In this document: positions 17,313-25,794 of the stretch, one piece after another
How positions within the stretch are numbered: position 1 is the first letter of the stretch
Layout of the letters: each line of letters starts with the position of its first letter
Assembly: GCA_934317205.1 (NCBI GenBank)
Contig: CAKREL010000005.1
Location: 1 to 47,333 of the forward strand
Direction of reading: 5' to 3'
DNA length: 47,333 nt
Origin: an uncultured Eubacterium sp.
GTDB taxonomy: Bacteria > Bacillota > Clostridia > Lachnospirales > Lachnospiraceae
Position numbers and translations under genes: made by a program
The notes under the pieces: model-generated
What the model saw: the letters and a program-made list of their open reading frames with translations, nothing else
Databases searched by the model: none
What the model was told of the DNA's origin: nothing

Positions 17313-18122
17313 TTAGTGCATCCGTCGAAATTCCAGTGGTGTCATGCCGGTTGCTTTCTTGAACATGGAAATAAAATGACTGGTATCAGAAAAACCAGTC
17401 ATATTGGAGATGTCCTGCACTTTCAAGTAAGTATTGACCAGTAAAAGTTCCTTTGCTTTGTTGATGCGGTGCATAGTCAGATATTCGTATACAGAGCAGG
17501 AGAAAAAGCGTCGGAACAGCCGGGAAAGATACTGTGGCGATATGAATACCTTTTCACTTAGTGCCTGAGCGGTCAGATCAGCGGAAAAATTTGTTTCTAT
17601 TTCCTGCACAACAGGCACAATGTAACGCTGATAAAGGGGGTCTAGCATGTGGGCCGGTCCATTCACGCAGTCTGTGAAGTTCAGCAGAAGATTGTAGCAG
17701 TTGACAGACAGAAATTTGCTGTCTTGCTGTCCGTGCGCAGAAATTTCATCTACGCAAGTTGCAATTTGAGCAGAAAGCTGAAGTCCCTGTTCTTTTTCTG
17801 TCCAGATAACACTTTTGTTTTGAAGCATCGTCGGAATGCTTGCTTCTAATGTTCCAGTGAAGGTGGCAAAAGCGGTGAGCCATGTGTCAGATTTCTTTTT
17901 ATAAGAGTGAGGAATGGAAGGTGCGATCAGAAAACCTTCATTTTCCCGTAATTCATAATATTTTCCCTGTATTTCAATCTGACCACAACCGGACTCTGTC
18001 TGTAGATAGTGATAATGCGGATAGCCTTTCGGGCGGCTGGTTTCTTCCTCAATCCAGTGATTTCCAATTGAGTCGAACATGAATGGTGCACTCACCGGTG
18101 TATTTCTGAAATAAATAGGCAT
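17313..18122 (-). CDS. AraC-family transcriptional regulator with cupin sensor domain
   Basis: A 269-residue regulator. Residues 1-130 form a cupin-like ligand-binding domain (PHYHYLQTESG, ENEGFLIAPSIPHSY). Residues 165-269 hold two helix-turn-helix motifs, with FISPQYLSRLFRRF in the first and VQDISNMTGFSDTSHFISMFKK in the second, ending GMTPLEFRR. AGGAGG precedes the ATG. The gene is divergent from the beta-galactosidase at 18331, sharing a 208-nt control region, so it most likely activates that gene in response to a galactoside or its product. The ligand is an inference. Confidence 0.93.
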   Translation of the reverse strand: MPIYFRNTPVSAPFMFDSIGNHWIEEETSRPKGYPHYHYLQTESGCGQIEIQGKYYELRENEGFLIAPSIPHSYKKKSDTWLTAFATFTGTLEASIPTMLQNKSVIWTEKEQGLQLSAQIATCVDEISAHGQQDSKFLSVNCYNLLLNFTDCVNGPAHMLDPLYQRYIVPVVQEIETNFSADLTAQALSEKVFISPQYLSRLFRRFFSCSVYEYLTMHRINKAKELLLVNTYLKVQDISNMTGFSDTSHFISMFKKATGMTPLEFRRMH

Positions 18123-18148
18123 ATAAGAACCTCCTAAAAATCAAGTCG

Positions 18149-18178
18149 AATATATATGAGACATAGTGTTTGTTTCAA
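18149..18178 (-). promoter_or_regulatory. probable promoter of the AraC-type regulator
   Basis: On the minus strand TTGAAA (18178-18173), 18 nt, then TATATT (18154-18149), about 25 nt upstream of the start codon. It lies in the divergent control region. Confidence 0.45.
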
Positions 18179-18230
18179 AATGTTATATTTTTTAGCAAAA
18201 CTTATTATACATCCAACATACAAAATCTGC

Positions 18231-18236
18231 TATACT
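18231..18236 (+). promoter_or_regulatory. -10 element of the beta-galactosidase promoter
   Basis: TATACT with no recognisable -35 hexamer at 16-18 nt upstream. This fits a promoter needing an activator, presumably the divergent AraC-type protein. Confidence 0.4.
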
Positions 18237-18330
18237 AAAAGTACGTAAAGAATTGTGGGAGTACAAAGTACGGAACAATTCGTAAGGCATCTAAAATCTT
18301 GGAATATGATTTTATTAGGAGGAGGAACCG

Positions 18331-21300
18331 ATGAAACAGTTTGATTATGCAATGGTAAAAGATCCGGAATATTTCCGTGACGGTCGTCTGGATGCACATT
18401 CTGATCATGTATATTATGCAACCGGGGAGGAAGCATATGATAAAGAAACGTCTTACCGTGAGTCTTTGAACGGACTCTGGAAATTCCAGTATGCACGAAA
18501 TTATGAGAGTGCTATTCCGGGATTTGAGACAGAGGAATATTCCTGCAAAGACTGGGAGGATATTTATGTGCCTGCCCATATTCAGATGGAAGGTTATGAT
18601 GTACCGCAGTATGCCAATGTACAGTATCCATGGGAAGGACATGAAGACATTCATCCGGGCGAGATCCCGACACATTTTAATCCGACAGCAAGTTATGTAA
18701 AATATTTTACTGTTCCGGAGCAGATGAAAGGAAAACGTTTGTTTATTTCATTCCAGGGAGCTGAGAGCGGACTGGCTCTGTGGCTGAATGGTAAATTTGT
18801 AGGCTACAGTGAGGATTCCTTTACTCCGTCCGAATTTGAGCTGACTGAGTATGTGAAAGAAGGAGAAAACAAACTGGCAGCGCAGGTATTTAAGTGGACA
18901 GCAAGCAGCTGGTGTGAGGATCAGGATTTTTATCGTTTTTCTGGTATTTACAGAGATGTATACCTCTACACCGTTCCTGAAGTTCATGTAAACGATCTTC
19001 GTATCCGTGCAATTCCGGAGGAGTCATTGGCAAGCGCAGATCTTGAATTAGTGACAAAAACATGGGGAAGCGGAACATTAAAAATCGTTCTCTCCAAAGA
19101 TGGCGAAGTGATTCTGGAAGACAAGAAAGAGATTTCCGGTGAAGATACTTTTTCATGGAAGGTAGATGCCCCGGTACTTTGGAGTGCAGAAGATCCACAG
19201 CTATACGATCTGGAACTGACCGTATCAGATGCACATGGAAATGTACAGGAGATTATTCCGCAGAAAGTTGGTTTCCGCCGTTTTGAAATGAAAGATGGTA
19301 TCATGACACTGAATGGAAAACGTATTGTATTCAAAGGTGTAAACCGTCATGAGTTCAGTTCTGTTACAGGAAGACATGTGTCGGAAGAGGAACTGCGCAA
19401 AGATCTGACAATTATGAAACTGAATAATATCAATGCCATTCGTACCTGTCATTATCCAGATATGTCCAAAATTTATGAGTTGTGTGATGAATACGGTCTG
19501 TACCTGATCGATGAGACAAACCTGGAATCTCATGGTTCCTGGGATGTAGCAGAGATGACAAAAGACTTTACTTATACTGTTCCGCACAATAAACCGGAGT
19601 GGCTGGAGATGATGCTGGATCGTGCAAATTCTATGTATCAGCGTGACAAAAACCATCCGGCGATTCTGATCTGGTCCTGCGGTAATGAGTCTTTCGGTGG
19701 AAAAGATATTTTTGAAATGTCACAGTTATTCCACAGAGAAGATCCGACCAGACTGGTTCACTATGAAGGTGTCTGCCATGATCGTAGTTACAACGACACT
19801 AGCGATATGGAAAGTCAGATGTATCCGTCTGTGGAAGCAATCAAGGAGTTCCTTGCAAAAGATGACAGCAAACCGTTCATCTGTTGTGAGTACACACATG
19901 CTATGGGAAATTCCTGCGGTGCAATGCACAAGTATACAGATCTGACCGATACAGAACCGAAATACCAGGGAGGATTTATCTGGGATTATATCGATCAGTC
20001 TATTTATAAAAAAGATCGTTATGGCAAAGAATTCCAGGCATTTGGCGGAGATTTTGGCGAGCGCCCGACAGACTATAACTTCAGTGGAAACGGTATCGCA
20101 TACGGTGGAGACCGCGAAGCTTCTCCGAAGATGCAGGAAGTAAAATTCAATTACCAGAACATTACAGCAAATGTAAGCGAAGATAAAGTAACTGTTATCA
20201 ACAAAAATCTGTTTGTAAATACAGATACTTTTGATGCAAAAGTAACGCTGGCAAAAGACGGAAAAGTTGTTTGCACAAAACCACTGACAACTGCAGTTGC
20301 ACCATTAAGTGAAATGACTTATGATCTTCCGATCGCAAAGCAGGAGCGTCCGGGCGAATATACTGTAACTGTATCTTTCCACTTAAAAGCTGATACAGTA
20401 TGGGCAAAAGCAGGACATGAGGTAGCATTTGGTCAGTATGTATATCAGGTAGAAAAAGCACCGGTTGCATGCACTGATGAAATAGAAGTTATCCGCAGCA
20501 CACACAATATCGGTATCCGCGGAGCTCATTTTGAAGTATTATTCTCTGTATTGAATGGAGGTCTGGTTTCTTATAAATATGCAGGCCGTGAGATGATCGA
20601 GTCCATTCCAAAGCCAAACTTCTGGCGTGCACCGATCGATAACGACTGTGGAAGCCTGATGCAGATGCGTTATGCTCAGTGGAAGATTGCAAGTATGTAT
20701 CTGAATTTCAAAGATTATCGCGATGGTATTTATGTAGGTGGACATCAGCCGCAGCTTGAAGTAAAAGAGCATTCCGCAGTGGTATCTTATACTTATGTAA
20801 TGCCGACTACACCGATGGCAGAGTGTCATATTTCCTACGAAGTATTTGGCGATGGACGTGTAAAAACAACCCTTACATATGATCCGGTCAAAGAGCTGGG
20901 CGATATGCCGGAATTTGGTGTGATGTTCAAGTTCAATGCAGATTACGATCATGTAGAATGGTACGGACTGGGCGAGGCTGAGACTTACGCAGACCGTAAA
21001 CATGGTGCAAAACTTGGCATTTATAAAAATATGGTAGCTGACAATATGGCTCATTACATGGTTCCGCAGGAGTGTGGTGCAAAAGAAGAAGTCCGCTGGG
21101 CGAAGGTAACAGACCGCAAAGGCCGTGGAATGTTATTTGAAATGGATCCGGAAAATGGCCCGATGATGTTCTCAGCACTTCCGTATACACCACATGAGAT
21201 GGAAAATGCAATGCATCCGTATGAGCTTCCGGAAGTTCATTACACAGTAGTACGCGCGGCAAAAGGCCAGATGGGAATCGGTGGTGATGACAGCTGGGGT

Positions 21301-21375
21301 GCACGTACTCATGAGGAATATTTACTCAAAACCGATGAAAAAATGACATTTAGTTTCGTATTCAAAGGTCTGTAA
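18331..21375 (+). CDS. lacZ: beta-galactosidase, GH2
   Basis: It hydrolyses terminal beta-galactosides such as lactose to galactose and the aglycone. The 1014 residues match the LacZ size. In order there are a sugar-binding jelly roll (about 50-215), an immunoglobulin-like domain, the catalytic barrel (about 310-610), a second Ig-like domain and the C-terminal beta-sandwich of long GH2 enzymes (about 720-1010). The acid/base is Glu453 in WSCGNESFGG and the nucleophile Glu520 in FICCEYTHAMGNSCG. There is no signal peptide, so it is cytoplasmic. No permease gene is adjacent, so substrate entry depends on a transporter elsewhere. Confidence 0.96.
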   Translation: MKQFDYAMVKDPEYFRDGRLDAHSDHVYYATGEEAYDKETSYRESLNGLWKFQYARNYESAIPGFETEEYSCKDWEDIYVPAHIQMEGYDVPQYANVQYPWEGHEDIHPGEIPTHFNPTASYVKYFTVPEQMKGKRLFISFQGAESGLALWLNGKFVGYSEDSFTPSEFELTEYVKEGENKLAAQVFKWTASSWCEDQDFYRFSGIYRDVYLYTVPEVHVNDLRIRAIPEESLASADLELVTKTWGSGTLKIVLSKDGEVILEDKKEISGEDTFSWKVDAPVLWSAEDPQLYDLELTVSDAHGNVQEIIPQKVGFRRFEMKDGIMTLNGKRIVFKGVNRHEFSSVTGRHVSEEELRKDLTIMKLNNINAIRTCHYPDMSKIYELCDEYGLYLIDETNLESHGSWDVAEMTKDFTYTVPHNKPEWLEMMLDRANSMYQRDKNHPAILIWSCGNESFGGKDIFEMSQLFHREDPTRLVHYEGVCHDRSYNDTSDMESQMYPSVEAIKEFLAKDDSKPFICCEYTHAMGNSCGAMHKYTDLTDTEPKYQGGFIWDYIDQSIYKKDRYGKEFQAFGGDFGERPTDYNFSGNGIAYGGDREASPKMQEVKFNYQNITANVSEDKVTVINKNLFVNTDTFDAKVTLAKDGKVVCTKPLTTAVAPLSEMTYDLPIAKQERPGEYTVTVSFHLKADTVWAKAGHEVAFGQYVYQVEKAPVACTDEIEVIRSTHNIGIRGAHFEVLFSVLNGGLVSYKYAGREMIESIPKPNFWRAPIDNDCGSLMQMRYAQWKIASMYLNFKDYRDGIYVGGHQPQLEVKEHSAVVSYTYVMPTTPMAECHISYEVFGDGRVKTTLTYDPVKELGDMPEFGVMFKFNADYDHVEWYGLGEAETYADRKHGAKLGIYKNMVADNMAHYMVPQECGAKEEVRWAKVTDRKGRGMLFEMDPENGPMMFSALPYTPHEMENAMHPYELPEVHYTVVRAAKGQMGIGGDDSWGARTHEEYLLKTDEKMTFSFVFKGL

Positions 21376-21420
21376 TTTTGTGGAACTGATAAAATGAAAA
21401 TGGACTAACGGAAGGTTTTG

Positions 21421-21501
21421 AAAAAGGTCTCCGTCAATTTTGTCTTCGCGGCTAGCAATCGCTCGCTAAGAAAAAATTGTCGGAGACCTTTCTTCTACGT
21501 T
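21421..21501 (-). repeat. terminator-like palindromic element S3 (inverted orientation)
   Basis: Read on the minus strand it has AACGTA at the flank, a 19-bp stem with one mismatch (21423-21441 with 21473-21491), and an apex containing GCGATTGCTAGC. The stem (AAAGGTCTCCG...) is unrelated to those of S1 and S2. It lies 45 nt after the beta-galactosidase stop and can end that transcript, but its family orientation is opposite to the gene. Confidence 0.82.
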
Positions 21502-21534
21502 ACAATGCTGCCGGAACGATTTTATACAAAAAAA

Positions 21535-21563
21535 TGTAACGTTTTTGATTCCATGGGGTCTAA
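21535..21563 (+). promoter_or_regulatory. ECF-sigma-type promoter of the sigma/anti-sigma operon
   Basis: TGTAAC (21535-21540), a 16-nt spacer and GGTCTAA. This matches the AAC / CGTC layout of Firmicute ECF promoters (compare Bacillus SigV/SigX types). It suggests that the sigma factor controls its own gene. Confidence 0.6.
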
Positions 21564-21605
21564 TTAATAGAAAACAAAATCATGAGGATGTTTTTTGGGG
21601 GGTGA

Positions 21606-22118
21606 ATGCAGGTGAGTGAACATGAAATCAGTCAGGAAATCCTGATCGCAGAGTATGAAGCAGTATATTATTATGTGTTATCACTTTGTCATAATTCATC
21701 CGAAGCAGAAGATATTACACAGGAGACCTTTTGCCGGGCGCTGTATAAAAAGACGGAGTTCAAGGGGAATTCCAGTATCTATACCTGGTTGTGTGCCATT
21801 GCCAGAAATATCTGGTTGAAGAAAATAAAAAAAGAGAAACGCAACGTGTCCGATGAGGTTCTTTACAAGGAATTGGAGTGGAACGGTGAGACAGTTGAGT
21901 CAATGATCATAAATCAGGAGACGCTAAAAACCATTCACAAAATTCTTCATACAATGGACGAACCGTACAAAGAGGTGTTTTCCTTGCGGACGTTTGGAGA
22001 ACTTCCATTTCGAGATATTGCAGATTTGTTTGGAAAATCAGAGAGCTGGGCGAGAGTGGTGTATTATCGGGCAAAGCAAAAAATATTAGATCAATGGAAG
22101 AAAGAAGGTGGCTTTTAG
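21606..22118 (+). CDS. RNA polymerase sigma factor, ECF type
   Basis: A 170-residue sigma factor that redirects RNA polymerase to stress or envelope genes. Sigma-2 (about 12-78) has SEAEDITQETFCRALYK and the -10 recognition region TWLCAIARNIWLKKIKK. Sigma-4 (about 110-165) shows YKEVFSLRTFGELPFRDIA followed by GKSESWARVVYYRAKQKI, the -35 binding helix. The stop (TAG) overlaps the GTG start of the anti-sigma gene by one base, coupling their translation. The promoter at 21535 suggests self-activation. The inducing signal is unknown. Confidence 0.93.
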   Translation: MQVSEHEISQEILIAEYEAVYYYVLSLCHNSSEAEDITQETFCRALYKKTEFKGNSSIYTWLCAIARNIWLKKIKKEKRNVSDEVLYKELEWNGETVESMIINQETLKTIHKILHTMDEPYKEVFSLRTFGELPFRDIADLFGKSESWARVVYYRAKQKILDQWKKEGGF

Positions 22119-22810
22119 TGTCTGAGAACAATAAAATCAATGAAATTTCCTGTGATATGGTTCAGGATTTGCTGCCATTGTATCAGGACGAACTTCTTCG
22201 TGATACGACAAAAGATGTGGTGCGTCAGCATTTAGAGCAGTGTTTCGCGTGTAGAAGCATATATGAAAAGTTAAAAATGCCTGTTGTTTTGGAAAAAAAT
22301 GAGACCAAGCAAAGTGCGGACCGGTTCCAGGCTATGGTGAAAAAGAACCGGAAAGCTGTGGAAAGCAAAATAGCTGTCGGCTGTGTGGTTTCTGCAGTAG
22401 CTGCAATTGTTTTCTTTTTCGTAGTATTTTGTGTACCTGTGATTCCAACAAATGAGAGCAATATGAGAGTCAAGGATGTATATTGTGTGAAAGAAGATGG
22501 CATTCAAAAAGTATTTGTAAGTTGTCAGTGGCCGGATAGCAGGAGAAGCGCAATTTACAGACCTTCATTTGTACTGAATGAAGATGGTTCTGCAACGATG
22601 AAGACTGCAAAAGAGTATAAACTTACCATAGCGGATAAAGTGAGCGGCCGTGCGGAAACTTACGATAATGAACTTTATGGAAGTGCATATGTGGAATTGG
22701 ATACGCCGTGTAAAAGCATTATTTATGATGGAAAACAGATATGGTCAGAAGAAGACTATAGCAGAGAAACACCGGAATTTGTCTATGATTGGAAGGAAGT
22801 TCAGGATTGA
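22118..22810 (+). CDS. anti-sigma factor, membrane-anchored, zinc-finger type
   Basis: A 230-residue protein expected to hold the preceding sigma factor inactive. The N-terminal domain has CDMVQDLLPLYQDELL and HLEQCFAC, the H-x3-C-x2-C zinc motif of the ZAS/HC2 family. One membrane helix lies near residues 90-112 (VVSAVAAIVFFFVVFCVPVI). The outer C-terminal domain of about 115 residues is not recognised and may sense the signal. I use the GTG at 22118, which overlaps the sigma stop and has AGAAGGTGG upstream; the ATG at 22094 would put eight residues inside the sigma gene. Confidence 0.85.
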   Translation: MSENNKINEISCDMVQDLLPLYQDELLRDTTKDVVRQHLEQCFACRSIYEKLKMPVVLEKNETKQSADRFQAMVKKNRKAVESKIAVGCVVSAVAAIVFFFVVFCVPVIPTNESNMRVKDVYCVKEDGIQKVFVSCQWPDSRRSAIYRPSFVLNEDGSATMKTAKEYKLTIADKVSGRAETYDNELYGSAYVELDTPCKSIIYDGKQIWSEEDYSRETPEFVYDWKEVQD

Positions 22811-22880
22811 CAGAAGTAAATGGAGAGAGTAGAATACGATTAAAAATGAGTTCCATTTTGTTGATTGAAAGAGGAATCGT

Positions 22881-23201
22881 ATGATAGGGTTTAGTATAAT
22901 AACATGGTTTATCGCTGTTATCATGATGTGCTTGAGTATTTTTTTACTGAAAGGAAATTATACTTTTGTTCACGGGAAAGTATTTGACAAAATAAAGGAT
23001 AAAGCGGGATACGCAAAACGTCTTGGAAAACCAGTTTTATTCCTGGCAGTTGGAATTGCAATTTCCGGAGTGATTGCTGTTGCGTTGTCGCAGGAATATG
23101 CTATGATGGTTGTAATCATCTTCTTGTTATTAGTGGTGGCAGTAACGATTGGTCTGTTTTACCGAGTAGACAAATATTTTCGAAAATCCCTGTCTGAATA
23201 A
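22881..23201 (+). CDS. small membrane protein, DUF3784-like
   Basis: A 106-residue protein with three predicted membrane helices: about 4-24, 49-68 and 74-93. The segment between the first two (KIKDKAGYAKRLGKPVLFLA) resembles the DUF3784 plan. It ends in a basic cytoplasmic tail. It follows the anti-sigma gene by 70 nt with GAAAGAGG upstream of the ATG, so it may belong to the sigma operon. Its function is unknown. Confidence 0.65.
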   Translation: MIGFSIITWFIAVIMMCLSIFLLKGNYTFVHGKVFDKIKDKAGYAKRLGKPVLFLAVGIAISGVIAVALSQEYAMMVVIIFLLLVVAVTIGLFYRVDKYFRKSLSE

Positions 23202-23249
23202 AAATTGAAAAACATTACGGCTCTTTCCTGCCACCGGGTAGGAAAGGTA

Positions 23250-23303
23250 AGCGTCAGAATTTCTATCGTTAGGTCTGAGAAGATAGGAATCCTGGCGCTT
23301 TTT
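23250..23303 (+). terminator. intrinsic terminator after the sigma operon
   Basis: An 18-bp stem with a few G-U pairs or mismatches (23250-23267 with 23282-23299), then TTTTT. A second small hairpin (CTTTCCT with AGGAAAG, 23223-23246) sits just before it. Together they could form a regulated leader for pnuC, but plain termination is simpler. Confidence 0.65.
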
Positions 23304-23391
23304 GTTTGTGAGACGGGTAATTCCATAATGGCTGTAAGGGATATTATTGACCATAAATATATTGTAGCAAAAGAGGAGTGAAAAAACGGGC

Positions 23392-24066
23392 ATGAGTAAT
23401 CCGATTACATGTTTAACAAAAAAGGAATGGGGAATCTGGATGGGAGCATTGCTGATTATCGTGGTATCAAATGTTTTTTCGGCAAATTTTAACGTGCTAA
23501 CGCTGGTTGCTTCATGTGTTGGTGTTACATCTCTGATTATTGCGGCAAAAGGAAACGTATGGTCTCAGATTTTGATGATCCTGTTCAGCATTCTTTATGG
23601 AATCATCTCCTGGCAGTTTCACTATTGGGGAGAAATGATGACCTATCTTGGAATGACAATGCCGATGGCCATCTGGTCAACAATCACATGGATTAGAAAT
23701 CCGTCCGAAAGTGGAAAAGAAGTTGAGATTCAGCAACTGACGAAGAAACATGTATTTCTATTGGTTACCAGTACTACCGTTATTACAATTTTATTTTTCA
23801 AGATATTAGCTGTATTGGAAACACCAAACATTGTATTCAGCACGATATCGATTACAACAAGTTTTCTTGCCGCATCATTGACAATGCTGCGTTCATCCTA
23901 TTATGCAGTCGGATACGCTGCAAATGACATTATACTGATTGTGCTCTGGATTATGGCAACGATGAAAGATTCGTCCTATTTTTCAGTAACGATCATATTT
24001 ACGATATTTTTCTTTTTTGATCTATATGGTTTCATCAGCTGGAGAAAAAGAGAAACAGCGATGTAG
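23392..24066 (+). CDS. pnuC: PnuC-family nicotinamide (mononucleotide/riboside) transporter
   Basis: A 224-residue membrane protein with about seven helices, the PnuC size and plan. It probably takes up nicotinamide riboside for NAD synthesis; related proteins take thiamine or riboflavin. Typical features are a helix pair with SLIIAAKGNVWSQILMILFS, then YGIISWQFHYWGEMMTYLGMTMPM, and the final YGFISWRKR. It is in its own unit, between the terminator at 23303 and element S2. No TPP or FMN riboswitch is seen upstream, which favours nicotinamide riboside, but the substrate is an inference. Confidence 0.85.
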   Translation: MSNPITCLTKKEWGIWMGALLIIVVSNVFSANFNVLTLVASCVGVTSLIIAAKGNVWSQILMILFSILYGIISWQFHYWGEMMTYLGMTMPMAIWSTITWIRNPSESGKEVEIQQLTKKHVFLLVTSTTVITILFFKILAVLETPNIVFSTISITTSFLAASLTMLRSSYYAVGYAANDIILIVLWIMATMKDSSYFSVTIIFTIFFFFDLYGFISWRKRETAM

Positions 24067-24068
24067 AA

Positions 24069-24150
24069 AACGTAAATGAAAGAGAACAGGTTATTTTTTC
24101 CTGGCAGGCGATTGTTAGCCGCCAGGAAAAAATAGCCTGTTCTCTTTTTT
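24069..24150 (+). repeat. terminator-like palindromic element S2
   Basis: AACGTA at the flank, a 27-bp stem with a single G-U pair (24079-24105 with 24121-24147), the apex AGGCGATTGTTAGCC and a closing TTTTTT. It starts three bases after the pnuC stop and surely terminates that gene. It shares flank and apex, but not stem, with S1 and S3. Confidence 0.9.
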
Positions 24151-24259
24151 CACAACCTACCGTTTAGTTACAAAACAAATTAATTTAAAAACTTTAAGCG
24201 TTTTAAAGTTCAATTAAGGTTCTCTTTGTAAACTCTCTGTAAAAGGAGGGCAACACCAA

Positions 24260-24985
24260 ATGGAAGCACAGAAAATTTTTAAACGATATGAATATAAATA
24301 CATGTTGACTTTAGAACAGCAATCGGAGTTAAGGGAACTCATGAAACGATACATGATTGCCGATGCTTTTGGCAGAAGTACCATTTGCAACCTGTATTTT
24401 GACACACCACAGTATCTGCTGATCCGGCGTTCCATAGAAAACCATGTTTACAAAGAAAAAATCCGTCTTCGCACCTACGGACAGGCCACCCCGGAAACAA
24501 ATGCCTTTATCGAGTTAAAGAAGAAGTATAAAAAGGTTGTGTACAAACGCAGGATCAGTGCCAGTTATGAAGATGCGATGCAGTATCTGTGTCAGCGGGC
24601 GGACGTGATCCCACACAGTCAGATCTGTTCGGAACTGGATTACGCACTGAGCCTGTATCAGGAAATCCAGCCGGCGATGTATCTTTCCTATGAGCGGGAA
24701 GCTTTTTATGGCAAAGACGATCATGAACTCCGCATCATTTTCGATCGGCATATTTTATGGCGAACCGAAGAGCTGAATCTGACCAGTCCGGTTTACGGCA
24801 GAGAATTGTTACAGCCGGGACAGGTGCTGACAGAGATCAAGATCGGGCATGCAATGCCGTTGTGGTTAAACCACTTTTTAACGGAACATCACATTTACCG
24901 CACATCATTTTCAAAGTACGGAACCGCCTACAAGACTTTATTAATGGAAGCGGGACAGAAGAAAAGAATCAGCATGCATTGTTAG
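24260..24985 (+). CDS. VTC-domain protein (polyphosphate polymerase type)
   Basis: A 241-residue stand-alone VTC domain. In yeast VTC4 this fold makes polyphosphate from ATP in a tunnel lined with basic residues. Seen here are FKRYEYKYMLT at the start, CNLYFDTPQY, KIRLRTYG, ELKKKYKKVVYKRR and LSYEREAFYG, all of the strongly basic tunnel strands, and a C-terminal EIKIGHAMPLWL. AAGGAGGG precedes the ATG. The next gene (DUF4956) follows at once, a pairing common in Firmicutes. The real product in bacteria is not established. Confidence 0.88.
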   Translation: MEAQKIFKRYEYKYMLTLEQQSELRELMKRYMIADAFGRSTICNLYFDTPQYLLIRRSIENHVYKEKIRLRTYGQATPETNAFIELKKKYKKVVYKRRISASYEDAMQYLCQRADVIPHSQICSELDYALSLYQEIQPAMYLSYEREAFYGKDDHELRIIFDRHILWRTEELNLTSPVYGRELLQPGQVLTEIKIGHAMPLWLNHFLTEHHIYRTSFSKYGTAYKTLLMEAGQKKRISMHC

Positions 24986-25011
24986 TAGATAGTAAAAGGA
25001 GAAAAACAAAT

Positions 25012-25704
25012 ATGATAAACACATTTTTTCAGGGCATTTTTGACAATTCAACCACATCGGTTATTCCGGTGAACCAGTTTTTATTATGCATCGGAGTGTC
25101 GCTGGTGCTCGGCATCATTCTGGCATGCGCATACAGTTATAAAACGCGGCATAACGGAAGTTTTGTCCGGACACTTGCCATTTTACCTGCTGTAGTATGC
25201 GTGGTTATCATGATGGTAAACGGAAATGTCGGCGCAGGTGTGGCTGTGGCAGGAGCATTTAGTCTGGTTCGTTTTCGAAGCGTTCCGGGAAGTGCCAAAG
25301 ACATCGGAGCCATTTTTATCGCAATGGGAACCGGACTGATCACAGGAATGGGATACCTTGGTTATGCAGCCGTTTTTACCTTGGTATTGTCACTGATCAT
25401 GGTTATTTACGTACATATGAACCTTTGGGACAGACGCCAGACCAGTGAAAAACAGCTGATCATTACCATCCCGGAAGATCTGGATTACACTCAGGTGTTT
25501 GATGATCTGATGGCACATTACACAGAGAATAATAACCTTGTAAAGGTAAAAACAACCAATATGGGAAGCCTGTTTAAACTGACCTATGAAGTGAAATTAA
25601 AAGATCCTGCAAAGGAAAAGGAGTTTATTGATGAATTGCGTTGCCGCAATGGAAATCTGGAAATCATGATGACCAATCAGGAAGTCGGTAACCAGTTACT
25701 ATAG
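25012..25704 (+). CDS. DUF4956 membrane protein
   Basis: A 230-residue protein. The first ~135 residues give four membrane helices, with GNVGAGVAVAGAFSLVRFRS and AIFIAMGTGLITGMGYLGYA being the conserved heart of DUF4956. The last ~85 residues are a soluble domain, probably ferredoxin-like. The ATG at 25012 has AAAAGGAG upstream; the frame is open further upstream but overlaps the VTC gene and is unlikely to be used. It is co-transcribed with the VTC gene (26-nt gap). Its function is unknown; a partner role for VTC is inferred from conserved pairing. Confidence 0.88.
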   Translation: MINTFFQGIFDNSTTSVIPVNQFLLCIGVSLVLGIILACAYSYKTRHNGSFVRTLAILPAVVCVVIMMVNGNVGAGVAVAGAFSLVRFRSVPGSAKDIGAIFIAMGTGLITGMGYLGYAAVFTLVLSLIMVIYVHMNLWDRRQTSEKQLIITIPEDLDYTQVFDDLMAHYTENNNLVKVKTTNMGSLFKLTYEVKLKDPAKEKEFIDELRCRNGNLEIMMTNQEVGNQLL

Positions 25705-25794
25705 AAACAATATCTGATAAATGAAGTGAACGCTTTACGAAGAAATCAAGTGTAATCAGAAAATTGAGTGTGCGCATAAGCGCGGGAGGAAAAA

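Noticed and set aside
23230..23250. CCACCGGG in the pnuC leader as part of a ZTP (pfl) riboswitch
   Set aside because: The second conserved block (CCGCCUGGGC) and the 5' domain of that riboswitch are missing.
24190..24210. AACTTTAA / TTAAAGTT inverted repeat before the VTC gene as an operator
   Set aside because: It is a low-complexity A/T palindrome with no second copy and no clear promoter around it; too weak to list.
24757..25011. Long upstream extension of the DUF4956 frame
   Set aside because: It overlaps the VTC gene in another frame and lacks membrane-protein character; the ATG at 25012 has a strong ribosome binding site.
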